The translations under genes and the position numbers were made by a program. DNA of 64,000 nt from Dryobates pubescens (lineage: Eukaryota; Chordata; Aves; Piciformes; Picidae), in the NCBI RefSeq assembly GCF_014839835.1, contig NC_071633.1, forward strand, positions 19,769,001-19,833,000, written 5' to 3'. Below are positions 46,925-59,004 of this stretch, piece after piece; the stretch's first letter is position 1; each line of letters opens with the position of its first letter. The notes under the pieces are model-generated. The model saw only the letters and a list, made by a program, of their open reading frames with translations, was not told the DNA's origin and made no database searches.

Positions 46925-47060
46925 TCTCCTGTGCCCTAGCCCTCAGCTCTTGCTGAGCACTGAGAGGCTCTCCTCTGGGGCTGCTCTTCTCCATGCTGAG
47001 CAGCCCCAGGCAGGAGGGGAGCCTCACAGCCCAGCATCACCCTTCCTTTCCCTGCTCCTG
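46925..47060 (-). mobile_element. CR1 LINE fragment
   Basis: gagaggctctcctctggggc, then tgctcttctccatgctgagc and agccccaggcaggaggg, which are inverted CR1 landmarks. Confidence 0.65.
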
Positions 47061-47627
47061 TGCCTCCAAACCAAGCCCAGTTCCCACACTCTCTTCTGTC
47101 TGCTCTTCTCCAGAGCCTCTCTGGTCACCCACACCTTGTCCCTGCCCTGTCCCCTCTCCTTGCTGCCTCCAAGCAGGGAGCAGTGCAGGGGTCCAGCCCT
47201 GCTGGGGCACAGCTCCAGCAGCCACTTTTTGTCCCCAGGGTGGCACTCCAGGCCCAGGGTGAAGGACAAGGTGCTGAGAGGCCTCCACATGGAAGCAGCT
47301 GGAGAAGAGCACAACAAAAAGGCCCAGGCCCCACCTGCCCTGTCCTGGTGGGGCTGAGCAGCACAGACTTGCCCACTGGTGACTCTGGCACCAGGGAACA
47401 CTCACCTCGCCCTGCCCCAAGGCTCAGCAGGTTGCAAAGCAGCCAAGTATCTGTCTGCCTTCTCCAGTCCTTGAGGAGGAGGCTAATCAGCAGACCCCCC
47501 CAGCCTCAGTGCCTGTTGGCACAAGCTGTGGGCACCTCCCAAGAAAGCCTGCAGAAGATCCCAGCCCCAACTGCCTGCACCTCCCAGCAGCACCTGGCTC
47601 AGGCCTGGGCCCCGAGAGGGATGGCAG

Positions 47628-47676
47628 CAGCTCTGTGCCAGCAGCTCTGTGCCAGCAGCTCTGTGCCAGCAGCTGG
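47628..47676 (+). repeat. 14 bp repeat, about 3.5 copies
   Basis: Unit agctctgtgccagc in perfect tandem copies within the IGHMBP2-SYT12 gap. Confidence 0.9.
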
Positions 47677-47837
47677 GACATGGAGGGGACGGGTGGGGAG
47701 AAGGAGATGGAGCATTGGTGAGCAGTGCTGGGCACCTGCAGGGGTAAAGAGTCCAAGTGGTGCCCACCAGGGGAGACTGCAGGAAACCACAGCCTGGCCC
47801 CAGAGCAGGTTGGGCGAAGCAGAGGTGAGCAGCAAGG

Positions 47838-47890
47838 GCATGGTGCTGCCAGCTGGGCATGGTGCTGCCAGCTGGGCATGGTGCTGCCTC
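47838..47890 (+). repeat. 19 bp repeat, about 3 copies
   Basis: Unit catggtgctgccagctggg, near-perfect. Confidence 0.9.
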
Positions 47891-48513
47891 CAGTCAGGGC
47901 TCAAGGGCTCCTGCACAGCTCTCCCCTGCTCTAACCACTCCCATGAGCCCTCCCTGACCATGCTCACCCTGTGGCAGCTGCCTCCTGGCAAACAGCCCCC
48001 AAGCACCCCCAGGGTTCTCTGCCTGGCTTCCCACCAGCATCCTGCAGGCCAAGACAGCGAGAGCCATCCCCAGGGCATCCTGTGCCCGGCATCCTGTGCC
48101 CCCCAGCCTGCGCCCTGGGGCGGTTCTGTCAGAGCCCTGCAGAAAAGAGTGGGCATCAGCTCCCCCAGACCTGACCCAAGAGCTGCTCTGTGCTTGGGCC
48201 AGGAGCCCACGAGCAGGCAGGGGTCAAGCAGACCTCTCCTCTCCTTTCCCTCAGGAACTGGAGTTGGGGGTGGGTGTCTCGTGTCTGCCTCTGGCCATGG
48301 GGCCACGGTGCTGCCCTCTGCTCCCAGAGCTCGGCTGAAGCAAGCTTTGGGCTGAGACAGTGCAGGCTGGCCCCAGGACCAGGGGCTGTGACGTGAGCCT
48401 CAGTGGTGAGCTCCGTGCTGAAAGAGCAGGACCTGGCTGCTCTGAGCTGCCCTCAGGGCTGGGACACAGAGCCAGGATGGGAAAAGCCAACCCTGCTCGC
48501 TGGATCTTCAGGC

Positions 48514-48585
48514 GGTGACCCAGCACGGAGCCGACCCAGCACGGAGCCGACCCAGCACGGAGCCGACCCAGCACGGAGCCGACCT
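48514..48585 (+). repeat. 16 bp repeat, 4-5 copies
   Basis: Unit gacccagcacggagcc in perfect tandem copies, about 700 bp beyond the SYT12 stop. Confidence 0.93.
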
Positions 48586-48799
48586 CAGCCGTGAGCCACT
48601 GGGCGAGCGCAGCCCCGGCTCAGCCAGCGGAGCTGGGCAGGGACTGACTGCTGTGGCAGGAGGAACCACCCCCACCGCTGGGCTCCTGCTCTTGTTCCTG
48701 CCCTTCCCCATTCTCCTCGGAAACTTCCCAGCACCCCAGGCCCCCTCTGACCCCCCACAGAACCCACACACGCCAAGAGCCCCCAGGCCGTGCTGGCAC

Positions 48800-48805
48800 T
48801 TTATC
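48800..48805 (-). terminator. SYT12: Possible SYT12 polyadenylation signal (GATAAA)
   Basis: Plus-strand tttatc reads GATAAA on the coding strand, about 455 bases after the SYT12 stop, with a GT-rich stretch downstream (gtgtgtgggttctgtgg). It is a non-canonical hexamer, so this is tentative. Confidence 0.35.
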
Positions 48806-49259
48806 AGCCCCTCTCCATCCCCCGCGGTCGGCCAGAGCCCTCCCTCCCTCCCCGGCAGCGCTCGGGGCCCGCGCTGGAGGTGCCAGGGGCCTCCGGGAGC
48901 CCAGCTGGTGGCCAGGCAGCGGCGTCTGGGGGGGAAGCTGCTGGGTTTGGTCCATTTAGAGGGAGGCTTCTTTCTCAGCGGGTCCCCTGGCAGCCCCCGG
49001 CACACGCCAGGGCGACGTGGGCAGGGAGGGACGCGGCCGAGGAGCTTCTCCATCCTCGGTCCTGCAGCAGCGACCTGCCCCAGCCGAGGGGTCCCGGCAG
49101 CTCTGCCCTGCCGGCGCCGTGGGCCCCACTCAGCCCTGCCCAGGCTGTGCCAGCAGCTCCCGGCCGAGCGGCCAGCCGGGCAGCGCCGCTGCGTCCGCAG
49201 TCCCCAGGGCAGAGGCGGTGGCGGGGCGCGGGGCCCCGGGGGCCCCCCCGGCGGCAGGC

Positions 49260-49433
49260 TCAGTTCCTGCGGAGCGGGTGCCACATGGAGACAGGCTTCC
49301 GCAGCGTGGCCAGCATCTGGTTCCAGTGCGTGATGCCCATGCCGCCGGCCGCCGGCCCGATCAGCACATGCCCGGTGTGCTCGGCGCGGCCGTCCCCGCC
49401 GCACTCCGCCACCGTCACCCGCAGCGACAGCTC
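49260..49433 (-). CDS. SYT12: SYT12 exon 7 (C2B end, stop)
   Basis: Encodes [40 protein letters not shown] and [17 protein letters not shown], then TGA (residues 363-419). Confidence 0.97.
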   Translation of the reverse strand, partial: ELSLRVTVAECGGDGRAEHTGHVLIGPAAGGMGITHWNQMLATLRKPVSMWHPLRRN

Positions 49434-52400
49434 CTGCGGGCGGGAGCCCATCACGGGGGGCACGGCGGGGGGCTGCGCTGCCAGCACCGGCACCGCCATG
49501 GATACAGACGGGCACCATGGCTGCCCCCCAGCCAGCCAGGCTCACACAAACCTACCACCCCAGACACACAGCCCCTGTAAGCCCCCCCGGGCACACAGCC
49601 CCTGTAGCCCACCCCCAGACACACAGCCCCCGTAGCCCCCCCGGGCACACAGCCCCCGGCCCAGCTGTACCCAGACGTACACCCCCCCCTGTCTCCCACC
49701 CCCTGACACCTCCTTCCCACACCTGCAGGCTGATCTCAGCCCTGGACACAACCACCCCCTACAGATACATATCCTTATACCCCCACCACATTAAACATCC
49801 CCCTACCCTGTCGCCCCCCCCAGAACCTCCACCCTCAGGGGGGGTCCTCACTAATGCAAGGATCTGGGGACCCCGGGGACCGAGGGGCTGCTCCCCCACC
49901 CCAGCCCTCTCTGGGTGCCCGGAGCTGGGGCAGACCTGGAGCACGATGGCTGGCACCGAGAAGATCATGGCCTCGTTGAACACGGGGTTGGGGTCGTCCC
50001 TCTTCACTGCTGTCTTCTTCTTGCTGATCTTCCTCCCGTCCTGCAGCAGGTACACCTTGACGAAAGGGTCTGCCCCGAGCGGGGGGGGGAAACCCGGGGG
50101 TCAGTCCTGTGTTTCCCCTGCACCGTGGAGCAAAACCATCCCTAGGGGACTCCTGGTAGGGGCTGTGCTCGGTGGGGGCCACTCCCGGACACGATGGTGC
50201 AGCAGAGTAGGACAAAGCAGGAGGGAGCTCACCTCCAGCCCGCAGCCGACCGAAGGGCCCCGTGCCCACCAAGCAGCCCCCTCCTCACCTGCGGTGACTT
50301 TGCCATTGCTCCACACCAGGTTCTTGGCTTTCACCACCACCACCGTCAGGCGCTCGGCCGTGGGCAGGTAGCTCAGGGAGAGCAGGATCTCCCCCACCGT
50401 GTCCACCGCCTGCGGGACACAGCCTCCCGTCAGCCCCGGCCCCCGCCCGGCAGGGAGCAGCGATCCCCCCGCGCCCCGCTGCCACCTTGTTCACGTCCTG
50501 CAGGTAGAGCCAGGCGTTGAAGGGCCGCGTGGCCAGGTCCAGGTCGGAGAGCTTGAGCTCGGCCACGCCGGCGCTGACCTTCCTCTCGTCCTCGTCGATG
50601 CCGAAGGCGGAGAAGCGCAGACTGTGCTCCTCCAGCGCCGCGGGGGGCAGCGGCACCGAGAAGCGCTCGTCGAAGGCCACGGCGTAGGCGCTCCGCTGGA
50701 TCTGCCACGGGGAAGGGCTGGGATTGCCTCCATAGATCCACGCCGCGATCTGGGGCCGCACCCCCGATCTGCCCCTGTCGCGCGTGGGAATTGCCAGGGG
50801 CGCCCGGCTTTGGGGTGGCGAGGGCAGAGCAGCCCCCAGCCCCCGAGCAGTGCATCTTCAGGACTTGTCTCAGGACAGCAAGAGAGCGCTGGGGAATTAT
50901 CAGCGCTGGAGCTCAACTATCAGCCTCTCCAGAGCGTCGAGGAAGAGCCTGAGCTTGGGGTGGGAAAAGGCTTCCAAAGGCAGCTGGGGAGCTGCCTTCC
51001 AGGCAGCAGGTTTGTGCTCCTGGGGTGGTTCCCTTCGGGGGATGAAGCTTTCTGCTCCTCTCTGCAGTATCCTGAATCACAATGCCTGGCCCTGGGCTTT
51101 GACCAAGCCGCTGCCGGAGGGAACTTGAGGCTGCTGCTTTCTGACAGCTGCCTTTAGGGCGCTTAAAAAGGGAGGCTCCACCACGGCCCTGGCCCTGCTG
51201 CTGCTGGGGCAGCTGCCCAGACCTTTGGCTGCTGTATCCCGAGTGGGGAGGGAAGACGCTGTGGCTGTTGCAGGGGGCTCTGGGGAGAAGCCTGAGGTTC
51301 CCTGTGGAGATCAAGTGCAGGACACCAGCACACGCCCAGAGCTCTCCCCAGACCCCCCCCAGACACTTCCTCCACCTCCTGCAGCAGCGAAAGCTGAGCC
51401 TGAAATCTTGCCACAAGCCGTGCCCAGAGGCAAGGTCACCACACAGCCCAGTCAGCAGGGAGACACTTCTGCCTCTGCTAGGTCCCTGATGCACAAACCC
51501 CCCCGGGACCCCCTCCCCAGCACACTGCCCCCGGACCAAGGTGAGCTGCTCCTGTATCGATCCTCCCCAGCCCCACCGGCTCCCCACCACCACCGCGGGG
51601 AGCGTGGCCCGGGGCTGCCCTGGCCCGGGGCTGCCCTGGCCCGGGGCTGCCCTGGCCCGGGGCAGAGGCCGCAGTGGGCACTGGAGGAGCAAGGCCACCA
51701 CCCGCGGGGGCTGGCACGGAGGGGGCGAGCAGCTTACCCGGGAGATGCCAACCAGCTGCTCGGCCGGGAGCAGGCTGAGGCGCACGAAGCAGGACTCGAA
51801 GCGAACCTCCTCCTTCTCCAGCAGGTCCTTGCCCTGCAGCAGCCTCACGTGCAGGGTGGCTGCCCTCGAGTCGTACTCCATGGAGACCTCCACCTGCCCC
51901 ACCGTGAAATCCTGCCCGAAGTTGTTCCCGATGGAGGAGATGGAGTTGAGGGAGTCTGCCGAGATGGATTTCTTCAGGGGGCCGTAGTGGGCCAAGTCTC
52001 TGCTCATCAGCTCCAGGCTGCCCAGCTCGGCGATGCTCTCGAAGGTGTCCTCTGCCTGCAGGCTGTGCTTGCGGCTGCCTGAGCTCCTGTCCGGTGCCCT
52101 CTGCGAGCCCGGGGCCAGCCCTCGCTGCCGACAGGGGAAGGAAAACCAGGAGCTGCCAGCCCGCCTCACCCCAGCCCTCCGCACGCAGCCAGGGGCAGCT
52201 GCGGTGCGCCGGCGCCGCTTGGACGTCTCTCGGCTCCTGCCTGACCTCAAGCTGCGGCGGCAGCAAAGCTGCACCTCCCGCAGCTCCCCAGCTCCCCGCT
52301 GAGCCCCCAGACCCCAGCAGCACCACCTCGCTGCCCCTGGCTTCTCCCTCCCCTCCCCTGCCAGCCCCCGAGAGCCTGCAGCAGGTATTTTTAGAATCAC

Positions 52401-54170
52401 AGAGCCATCAAATCATTTTGGTTGGAGGAAACCTGAAGGTCTTTGAGCTCAACCCTTACCCCAGCACTGCCAGGTCACCCCCAACCCACGGCCCTCGGCA
52501 CCACATCTCCATGGCTGTGAAACCCCTCTAAGGATGGGGACCCCACCCCTGCCTTGGGCAGCCTGGGCCAGGCCTTGACAACCCTCAAGGGGAAGAAATT
52601 GTTCCTCATGTCCGACTCGAAGCTCCCCTGGGGCAACTCGAGGTCCCCCCAGCAGCTCTCGGGTTACAGATGAGCCAAACTTCCCCCCCTTGTACCTTGT
52701 GCTTGACATCGGAATAGGCTGCTCCATACTTCTGCTGGAGGTACCGATAGTCGTAGTTGGGGAAGGGGGAAGGTGCTGGGTAGCTGCCAGAGCGCCACAG
52801 CTTCCAGAGGTTGGCAGCAGCGACCCCCAGCAGCACCAAGGCACCAGCGACGTAGATGCCAATCTCCCACTGCGGTGGGCTCCTAGTGACTGCGAGAGGA
52901 CAAGAGGCATCGTGAGCCTGCACCACCCCAGGCAGAGGCTTCAGCCCCTGCTGCCTCCACACCAGAAACTCAGCTCTGAGCCGGGAGGAAGGGATGGGCA
53001 CAAACCACAGCTTGGGGCGGGGGGGGAAGGGGTCGTGGTGGTCTCAGGAGCAGCTTTGCAGGGCAGAAGCCACGGTCCTGGCTTGGCTGTCCCGGGAGGT
53101 GGAGTGGCAGCATCCCAACAAGCAAGGAGGAAGAGCGAACTGCCGCAGCACCTCGGGGGTGCCAGGGAGTCTCTCGCCAGCCACAGAGCCACCACCCGTA
53201 CAGATGTGCTCAGCACACAGCTGCAGCCCCCTCCGTGCAGGGAGCTCCCGCGCTGCTGCCGCCTGCATGCCCGCGGGCTGGGGCTGCCCGGAGGAGGCGG
53301 CAAAGGGGGAAAACCATCAAGAAGCAAACAAAAGCTTCTGGAGCAGGGCACGGCCCCCCAGGTGCTGCCGGCGTGCTCCTGGAGGAGAGGCCATCCCTGC
53401 AATGCATCCCCGCGATGGGGCCGAGCAGTTGCTGCATTGCACCAGCCTCCAGCCACCGCCACGGAGCCAGCGGAACAAATGAGGGGGAAAGGAGATTCCT
53501 GCTGCCGAGCGCCGCCGGAGAGCCCTCCCGCGTCACGCCGCGGCCCCCTCCTTCCGCAGCGGCTCCGGAGCCAGGAAAAGCCCAGAGCAGGCCGAGATCC
53601 ATCCCACACCGAGCAGAGGAACCTGCTGCGCCCCCCCGCCCTAAATCACCTCCGGCAGGAGCCAGCGAGGGGATGGATCAGAAGCACTCAGCTCTTCCCA
53701 TCCACGGAGGACGGTTTGGATCCCTCCAGAGGGCCGGGAGCATGCCCAAGGGATCGCAGAGGAGACACCCCGGGAAGGAGCAGGTCCTGCTTCTTCCACC
53801 CCAACCCAAAGCTCTCTGTTCCGCTGTGGCTGATCCCCTGCATCCCTGGCTGTGGATACCAGCAAAGCATCCAGCTTCCCGCGGAGCTCCCACGGTAGAG
53901 GGGTTCTGGTTTGTCCAGCTCCAAGGAGCTCACACAGAGGAGCAAAACCAGGGCAAACCAACCCTCTCCTGGCTCCTGCTGCAGGGCTGAGCAGCTCATG
54001 CCAGAAAGCAGAGGGGAGCCAAACCCCTTGTGTGCGCCACGGAGGAGCAGTGAGCATCAGGAATCCCTCTCAAGAGGGGAAGGATCAAGGCTCCCCCTGG
54101 CCCGGCCCCCTCCCCAGGTCCCTCCCGAGCACTCACCACTCAGGTCTCTGCCTCCATGGCTGCTGTCCAT
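49260..54170 (-). CDS. SYT12: Synaptotagmin-12, complete, seven coding exons
   Basis: A synaptic-vesicle synaptotagmin of the Ca2+-independent class (Srg1). Coding exons in order are 54137-54170, 52696-52889, 51738-52124, 50486-50701, 50289-50409, 49936-50069 and 49260-49433, in total 419 codons (human 421), with every phase joining. Residues about 21-40 ([20 protein letters not shown]) form the single membrane anchor near the N terminus. [20 protein letters not shown] and [10 protein letters not shown] are typical of SYT12. The C2A domain is in exons 3-4 and C2B in exons 5-7 ([39 protein letters not shown], the end [16 protein letters not shown]). The acidic Ca2+ ligands are incomplete in this family. 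The N-terminal exon [11 protein letters not shown] differs from human but joins correctly to V then TRSPP. Confidence 0.97.
49555..49660 (+). repeat. 26-28 bp repeat, about 4 copies, SYT12 intron 6
   Basis: Variants of acacagcccctgtagccccc with ccgggc or ccagac insertions, between the last two coding exons. Confidence 0.8.
49936..50069 (-). CDS. SYT12: SYT12 exon 6 (C2B)
   Basis: Encodes [20 protein letters not shown], then [20 protein letters not shown] and IVLQ (residues 319-362), including the polybasic strand. Confidence 0.97.
50289..50409 (-). CDS. SYT12: SYT12 exon 5 (C2B start)
   Basis: Encodes [20 protein letters not shown], then [20 protein letters not shown] plus one base (residues 278-317). 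Confidence 0.96.
50486..50701 (-). CDS. SYT12: SYT12 exon 4 (C2A end)
   Basis: Encodes [40 protein letters not shown] and [11 protein letters not shown] (residues 206-277). 72 codons, phase 0 both sides. Confidence 0.96.
51596..51664 (+). repeat. 17 bp repeat, about 4 copies, SYT12 intron 3
   Basis: Unit ggcccggggctgccctg in near-perfect copies. Confidence 0.92.
51738..52124 (-). CDS. SYT12: SYT12 exon 3 (linker, C2A start)
   Basis: Encodes [56 protein letters not shown] and the first C2A strands to EQLVGISR (residues 77-205). Confidence 0.96.
52390..52670 (-). mobile_element. CR1 LINE fragment, SYT12 intron 2
   Basis: About 280 bp of inverted CR1: agaatcacagagccatcaa, ttttggttggaggaaacctg, gcaccacatctccatggctg, gccttgacaaccctcaaggg, aagaaattgttcctcatgtc and ctcccctggggcaactcgag. 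It ends about 25 bp before the SYT12 exon 2 donor. Confidence 0.92.
52696..52889 (-). CDS. SYT12: SYT12 exon 2 (membrane anchor)
   Basis: Encodes [10 protein letters not shown], the transmembrane segment, [20 protein letters not shown] and ends SDVKHK (residues 13-76). Donor gtacaag. Confidence 0.96.
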
Positions 54171-54196
54171 GGCAAAGGCTCCTGCCGGCGCCCGGC
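54137..54196 (-). CDS. SYT12: SYT12 exon with start codon
   Basis: Coding from the ATG at 54,170 to 54,137 ([11 protein letters not shown] plus one base). The exon probably begins at 54,196, after a cctgctgtttccccatgcag acceptor, so a 5' UTR exon must lie upstream, likely in the CpG-rich block at 56.5-58.1 kb. The joined LSV followed by a SPP-W motif matches the human junction. Confidence 0.85.
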
Positions 54197-55540
54197 CTGC
54201 ATGGGGAAACAGCAGGTGAGGAGAGAGGGAAAGGGAAAACCGACTGCTTCTGCTCTCCCAGCGGGGCTGGCAAGCAGCTGCCCGCCCTGCACACTCCCAG
54301 CCTCGGCTCCTCTCCCAGGGACCGAGTGAGTGAGCACTGAAGCATCGCAGCCGCAGGGCGAGGAGCCGGGGAGAGGACCGAGGAGCTCTCTGCCGCTTTT
54401 CCATCCGGGATCTCGTCTTTGCCTCCCGTGGTTATCCCCAGCCTCACCGAGGGGCTGCCCCGTGCCAGAAGAGCCCTGACTCCTGCGTGGGGCAGGGCTG
54501 GGACGGCGCCAGTTCCCGCTGCAGGGAAGCCAGGTTCCCTCCCCCCCCGAAGGGTTTTCCCAGGTGAGTCCTACGCGAGATCCATTCTAAGGAGCTGCTC
54601 ATCCCAGGGATCCCAGCACAGGGGATTCACCCAAGCCAGGGATTCCCTCCCATGCCAAGGGGGGTTGGGATCCCCCCCAAACACCCAGCCAGCCAATCCA
54701 ACACGGACTGGGCCAGCACCTCCCTTCCTGCCTAGCCTTTATGTCAGGGGATGCTGCACCACAATCCACCTGTGCAAGCCCCAGGCCACAGCCCCCAAGC
54801 CCAGGCCTCACCTTGAGCATCACCTGCACTTAGATGCTCCCCATGGGAGCAGCCACAGCCCCCCTGCAAAGCCCACACAGCCCCAAGGCTCCCCACGGGG
54901 GAAGAGCTGGACCTGCCTCGAGTGGGTGGTCCCTCAATACTCAGGTGCTACCTCCCAGCTCCAGGCACTGAGGGGGTAAGCAGCCCCCCCCCAGCCCACC
55001 CCTGCTTGGATTTTAATGGGCAAAGGCTGAAGCTGCAGCACACTACAGCACAAAGCAGCCAGCTGCTGGCCTGGCACCCCTCTGCAGGGCCCTGTTGTCC
55101 ACCCCCAGGGGACAGCAGCAGGAGGAGGGGTTCTGAATGCAATCAGGTCACTAACCTAAAATGATGGCAAGGCTGGGGACAGGGCTGGGAGATGCCAACC
55201 TTGTCCCCAGCATCACTCCTCAGGCACAAACCTCTCTGTGTGAGGGACAAACACTCAGTGGCACCGCATCTGAGAACCAGCTGCACTCGTGCCACAGATG
55301 GACTGAGCTCAGCTTAAGGGACACCTTGGTGCTGAGGGCAGGGCGAGCACATGGGCACCGTAAGAGCGCAGCACCCTGGAGGTTTACCCTAGAGAGTCTC
55401 TTTGTATGTGCTGGGCACAGCACAGTGCCTCAGGGAGCAGCAGCTCCTTCGCTGCCAGTGTGCCCTGGAGGGGCTTCACACAAGCACAAAACCTTTCAGG
55501 ACCAACTTTCTCTGCAGGAGGATAAACACCGCATTAAAAA

Positions 55541-55897
55541 CCCCCTCCTCTCCCCCTGCCCTTCCTCTCCCCCTGCCCCTCCTCTCCCCCTGCCCCTCCT
55601 CTCCCCCTGCCCTTCCTCTCCCCCTGCCCCTCCTCTCCCCCTGCCCCTCCTCTCCCCCTGCCCTTCCTCTCCCCTTGCCCTTCCTCTCCCCTTGCCCCTC
55701 CTCTCCCCCTGCCCTTCCTCTCCCCCTGCCCCTCCTCTCCCCCTGCCCTTCCTCTCCCCCTGCCCTTCCTCTCCCCCTGCCCTTCCTCTCCCCCTGCCCC
55801 TCCTCTCCCCTTGCCCTTCCTCTCCCCCTGCCCCTCCTCTCCCCCTGCCCCTCCTCTCCCCCTGCCCTTCCTCTCCCCCTGCCCTTCCTCTCCCCTT
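55541..55897 (+). repeat. 17 bp pyrimidine minisatellite upstream of SYT12
   Basis: About 21 copies of tctccccctgcccttcc or tctccccctgcccctcc, almost free of purines except one G per unit. Same unit length and the same tccccctgccc core as the IGHMBP2 intron 1 array 24 kb away. Confidence 0.96.
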
Positions 55898-56499
55898 CCA
55901 AGGAGTCCCAGGCACGACTGAAGCAGATGTCCCAGGCACCATCCAGAGCCCCTGGCTGCCCGCGGTGCCCAGCGCAGGAGCTCAGCCTGGGGCTGTTTTC
56001 CAGCACCAGCCTCTCCTGAGCGAGCAGAGCAGCTCGGGGCAGGGATTTAGCACTTTCTGTGCTAATGAAGCTCTTCCCTGCCAGCTCTTCCCCACCAGGC
56101 TCTCATCCCCGTGTCAAATCCCTTCGAGGGAGATCAAATCTGAGCGATTAGTAGGGAACTGGCCCTGCTCTGGGCTCGGGGGTGTCTGGTTTCTTCCCTG
56201 GGGAGATCTCGAGGCTTGGCAGAGTCCCTGCTCAGGGGTGCAGAGGGATGGAGCAGCTTCAGTCTGCCTGTGGGCTCTGCAGAGCTCAGGGTACCCTCTC
56301 CCGCTGGGGGGGGGTGAAAAAATAGCTCAGTCTGGGGAGACAAATGGCAACGAAGTTGTGTGTGTCCCCTCTGAAAGAGGGGCAACCACCCCTAGGCTGT
56401 GGGGGACGGACACCTCCTTCTGCTTTGGCATTGTGCCCACACGAGGCCTGAAACAGCTTGGGCAGACCCTGGGTACTGGTCACAGCCTCGGCTCCTGCA

Positions 56500-58130
56500 G
56501 GCACCCTCTGGCACCGCTTGGAGCTAGAGTGCAGCAGTGCCCCCGCGCTGCTTCCTTCCCCCTGCCCTAGCCCGGACACCAGTGCCCAGCGCCGGGGGGT
56601 GCCAGTGCCCAGCGCCGGGGGGTGCCAGTGCCCAGCGCCGGGGGGTGGCTGAGGCGGGACCGATCTCCTCTCGCTGCTGAGCTGCGCCCTCCAGCAATCT
56701 CTGCTCTCTGCCAGCCCCAGCCCGGGCTCTGCTCGGGGCTTTTCCTTCCTTCTCCTGCACAGGGGAGCCCTGCCCGGTCCCGACCCGCACGGCAGGAGCA
56801 TGGCAGCGACTCTGCTGCCACCACATTTGTCAGAACCAGCAAAGCCTCTCCCCAAACTTGTCAGACCATCCGGGTTTGGGCTCTGCACCTCAGCCGCGGT
56901 CCACCCCAACCCCTCCCAGCCCTTGCTCTGCCCACCCTACCTCTGGAGCTGCCTCCCCAGCAGACCCACAACTGGGGCGCCATGCGGCACCCCCCTTTCC
57001 CCTGCCTTGCCCCCAAAGACAAGGACCCTGCGCCCCCCCGTGGCTCCCATGGCCGGATCGGGCACGGGAAGCCTCAGGCCCCTTGCAGCGCTGGACCCTT
57101 CCCGGCACCTCAGCCCTCCCCCGCGCCGGACCCTCCCCACGTCCCCGGCAGTTTCACCTGGGCAGATCCAAGCCCCAGGGCCAAGAGGCAATCCTCAGGG
57201 GTCGGCTGCGGGGAGCGGAGCCCTTCCTGCCATCCGCCGGGCAGCGGCCGGGCGCAGGGAGAGGAATGCCGCAGTTCCCGAGCTGATTCCCGAGCGGATC
57301 CAGGCAGGGCAGCAGCGAGTCCCAGGGAGCCCCCAGATCCAGCTGGGAGCCCCTCGCCTCCCAGCGCTCCCGAGGGGTTCCGAGCTAAGCGGGGACGGCT
57401 CCGGGATCGCTGCCGGAGGTGCGGCATCAGCTGCCGGGATCGGCCCCCAGCCTCCGCTCACTGCTGCGATGAGCGGGGAGGTCTCTGCCCCCTCCCGGGA
57501 GAGCCTGCAGCTGCCCAGACCCCCCCCGGAAGATCTTCTCTCGCACACAGCCTCTCCCCCGCCCCGCAGCGAGCAGGGCCGGGTGGGCAGCGCGATTCCC
57601 CCCGGCCAAAGGGACCCCAGGGCTGGACGGGGGCGGGGGAGCGATGGCGCCGCTCGGCCGTGCGGGGGGAGCCGCAGGCCGAGGGAGGGTCCGGGGGACC
57701 TCTGCTTTCCCTCCCGGGCTCTCGGGCGCTGGCGATTCCCCTTAGGAAGTTGCCTTAAAAATCCCCTGCGCAACCCTCCCAAGGAGCGAGCAGGGATGAT
57801 GCCAGGGTCGCCCCCCCGCCCCCCGCACTGTCACCCTTGTCGCATCCCCCGGGCTGGATCACGACCCCTCCCCTTGTCCCCTTCCGTCACCCACCCCACC
57901 CCCGCCCCCGGTAGTGGCAGCCGGGGTGAGGGGAGTTGAGGGGGGCAGGCTCGACGGGCCCCGACTCACCGCTGCTTTGGGGGAAACCGGAGCTTTTCCC
58001 GGGGGGGGCGGGGACGGGGGGGCGGGCCCCGGGATGGGAGGGGAGCCCGGCCCCACCCCCGGCCCCCCCACAACAGGGTGAGCCGGGGACAGCTCCAGGT
58101 TGCTGGGTTCGGGGCTCCCCCACCTCTGCT
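56500..58130. promoter_or_regulatory. CpG-rich block, probable SYT12 promoter
   Basis: CpG density rises over this interval, with gc boxes such as ggggggcggggac near 58.0 kb. It lies 2.3-3.9 kb upstream of the SYT12 start-codon exon, which itself begins at a splice acceptor, so a non-coding first exon is expected here on the minus strand. The exact start is not visible. Confidence 0.45.
56582..56648 (+). repeat. 23 bp repeat, 3 copies
   Basis: Unit cagcgccggggggtgccagt followed by gcc, in three perfect copies inside the CpG-rich block. Confidence 0.93.
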
Positions 58131-59004
58131 CTGGCTGCAGCTCACCGCCCAGGGACCCAGCCCCTGTTCCTCTCCCACCTCCTGCAGCCCCTCTAAACAT
58201 TCAGCCCTCCCTCCCCGCCCCAAGGACCCCCTCCACCCAGACCTGCATGCCCCCCTGCCCCTTCCCTGGGTGCTGCTCCCCTCCCTGGCTCAGCACCAAG
58301 AGACCCAAGTACCTGGGTAGAACTGGAGCCACTCCACAGCAAGGTCTCCCTCCAGCAGCCCCCTGGGCTCTGCTGTCCCTCCCAGGTCAGCAGCAGGTGA
58401 AGCCTCTTCACCAAGGGCCAACTTGGCCCCAAAAAGCCTCTCCAGCACTTGGGAGACCAAAAGCTCTGTGCCCCCCCTGACAAAGTGAGCATCAGGCAGG
58501 TGGGAGGGGAATGGACACTTCCCTTTCTGACCCTGGCTTCATGGCCATGGCTCTCAGCCACCTCCTGCCAGAGCACTGCTGTGGAGCAGCCAGAGTCACA
58601 GCAGCAGCTGGCTGGAAATGGCCTTCAGCTCCCTGAGCCCAGCCACAACTCAGCACCTCCCCTGCACAGCTGCCAGACCACAGCCCTGGGCTCCTGCACC
58701 GGCAGCTGGAAGGGAGCAAGCCCCAGCTGCCCTCCAGCTCCCAGCCTCAGCTGCAGCAGAGGCTGGGAACCACACTGCCATGGCACAGCCCAGGCCCCCT
58801 GCTCCCTGGCACAGCCCAGGCCAGCAGCCCTGCCTGGGGCAGGTCAGGGCCACCCTCCCTCCAGCCCCCTGGCAGAGGCAGCTGCAAGAGCTGCTCCCAA
58901 GGGTGTTGGCTTGGGCTGAGTTCTGCTCATCTCAGAGGCCCCATTCTGGCAGCTGAAGGTTTGAACAGCCTCAAGGCAGAAGCCAACTGATTACCAACCC
59001 CAAA

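Larger units (their letters stand above)
46800..48780. other. Intergenic gap between convergent IGHMBP2 and SYT12
   Basis: Contains an inverted CR1 fragment at about 46,925-47,060 and short tandem repeats: a 14 bp unit (agctctgtgccagc) near 47,630-47,675, a 19 bp unit (catggtgctgccagctggg) near 47,840-47,885 and a 16 bp unit near 48,514-48,585. No gene was recognised. Confidence 0.6.
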
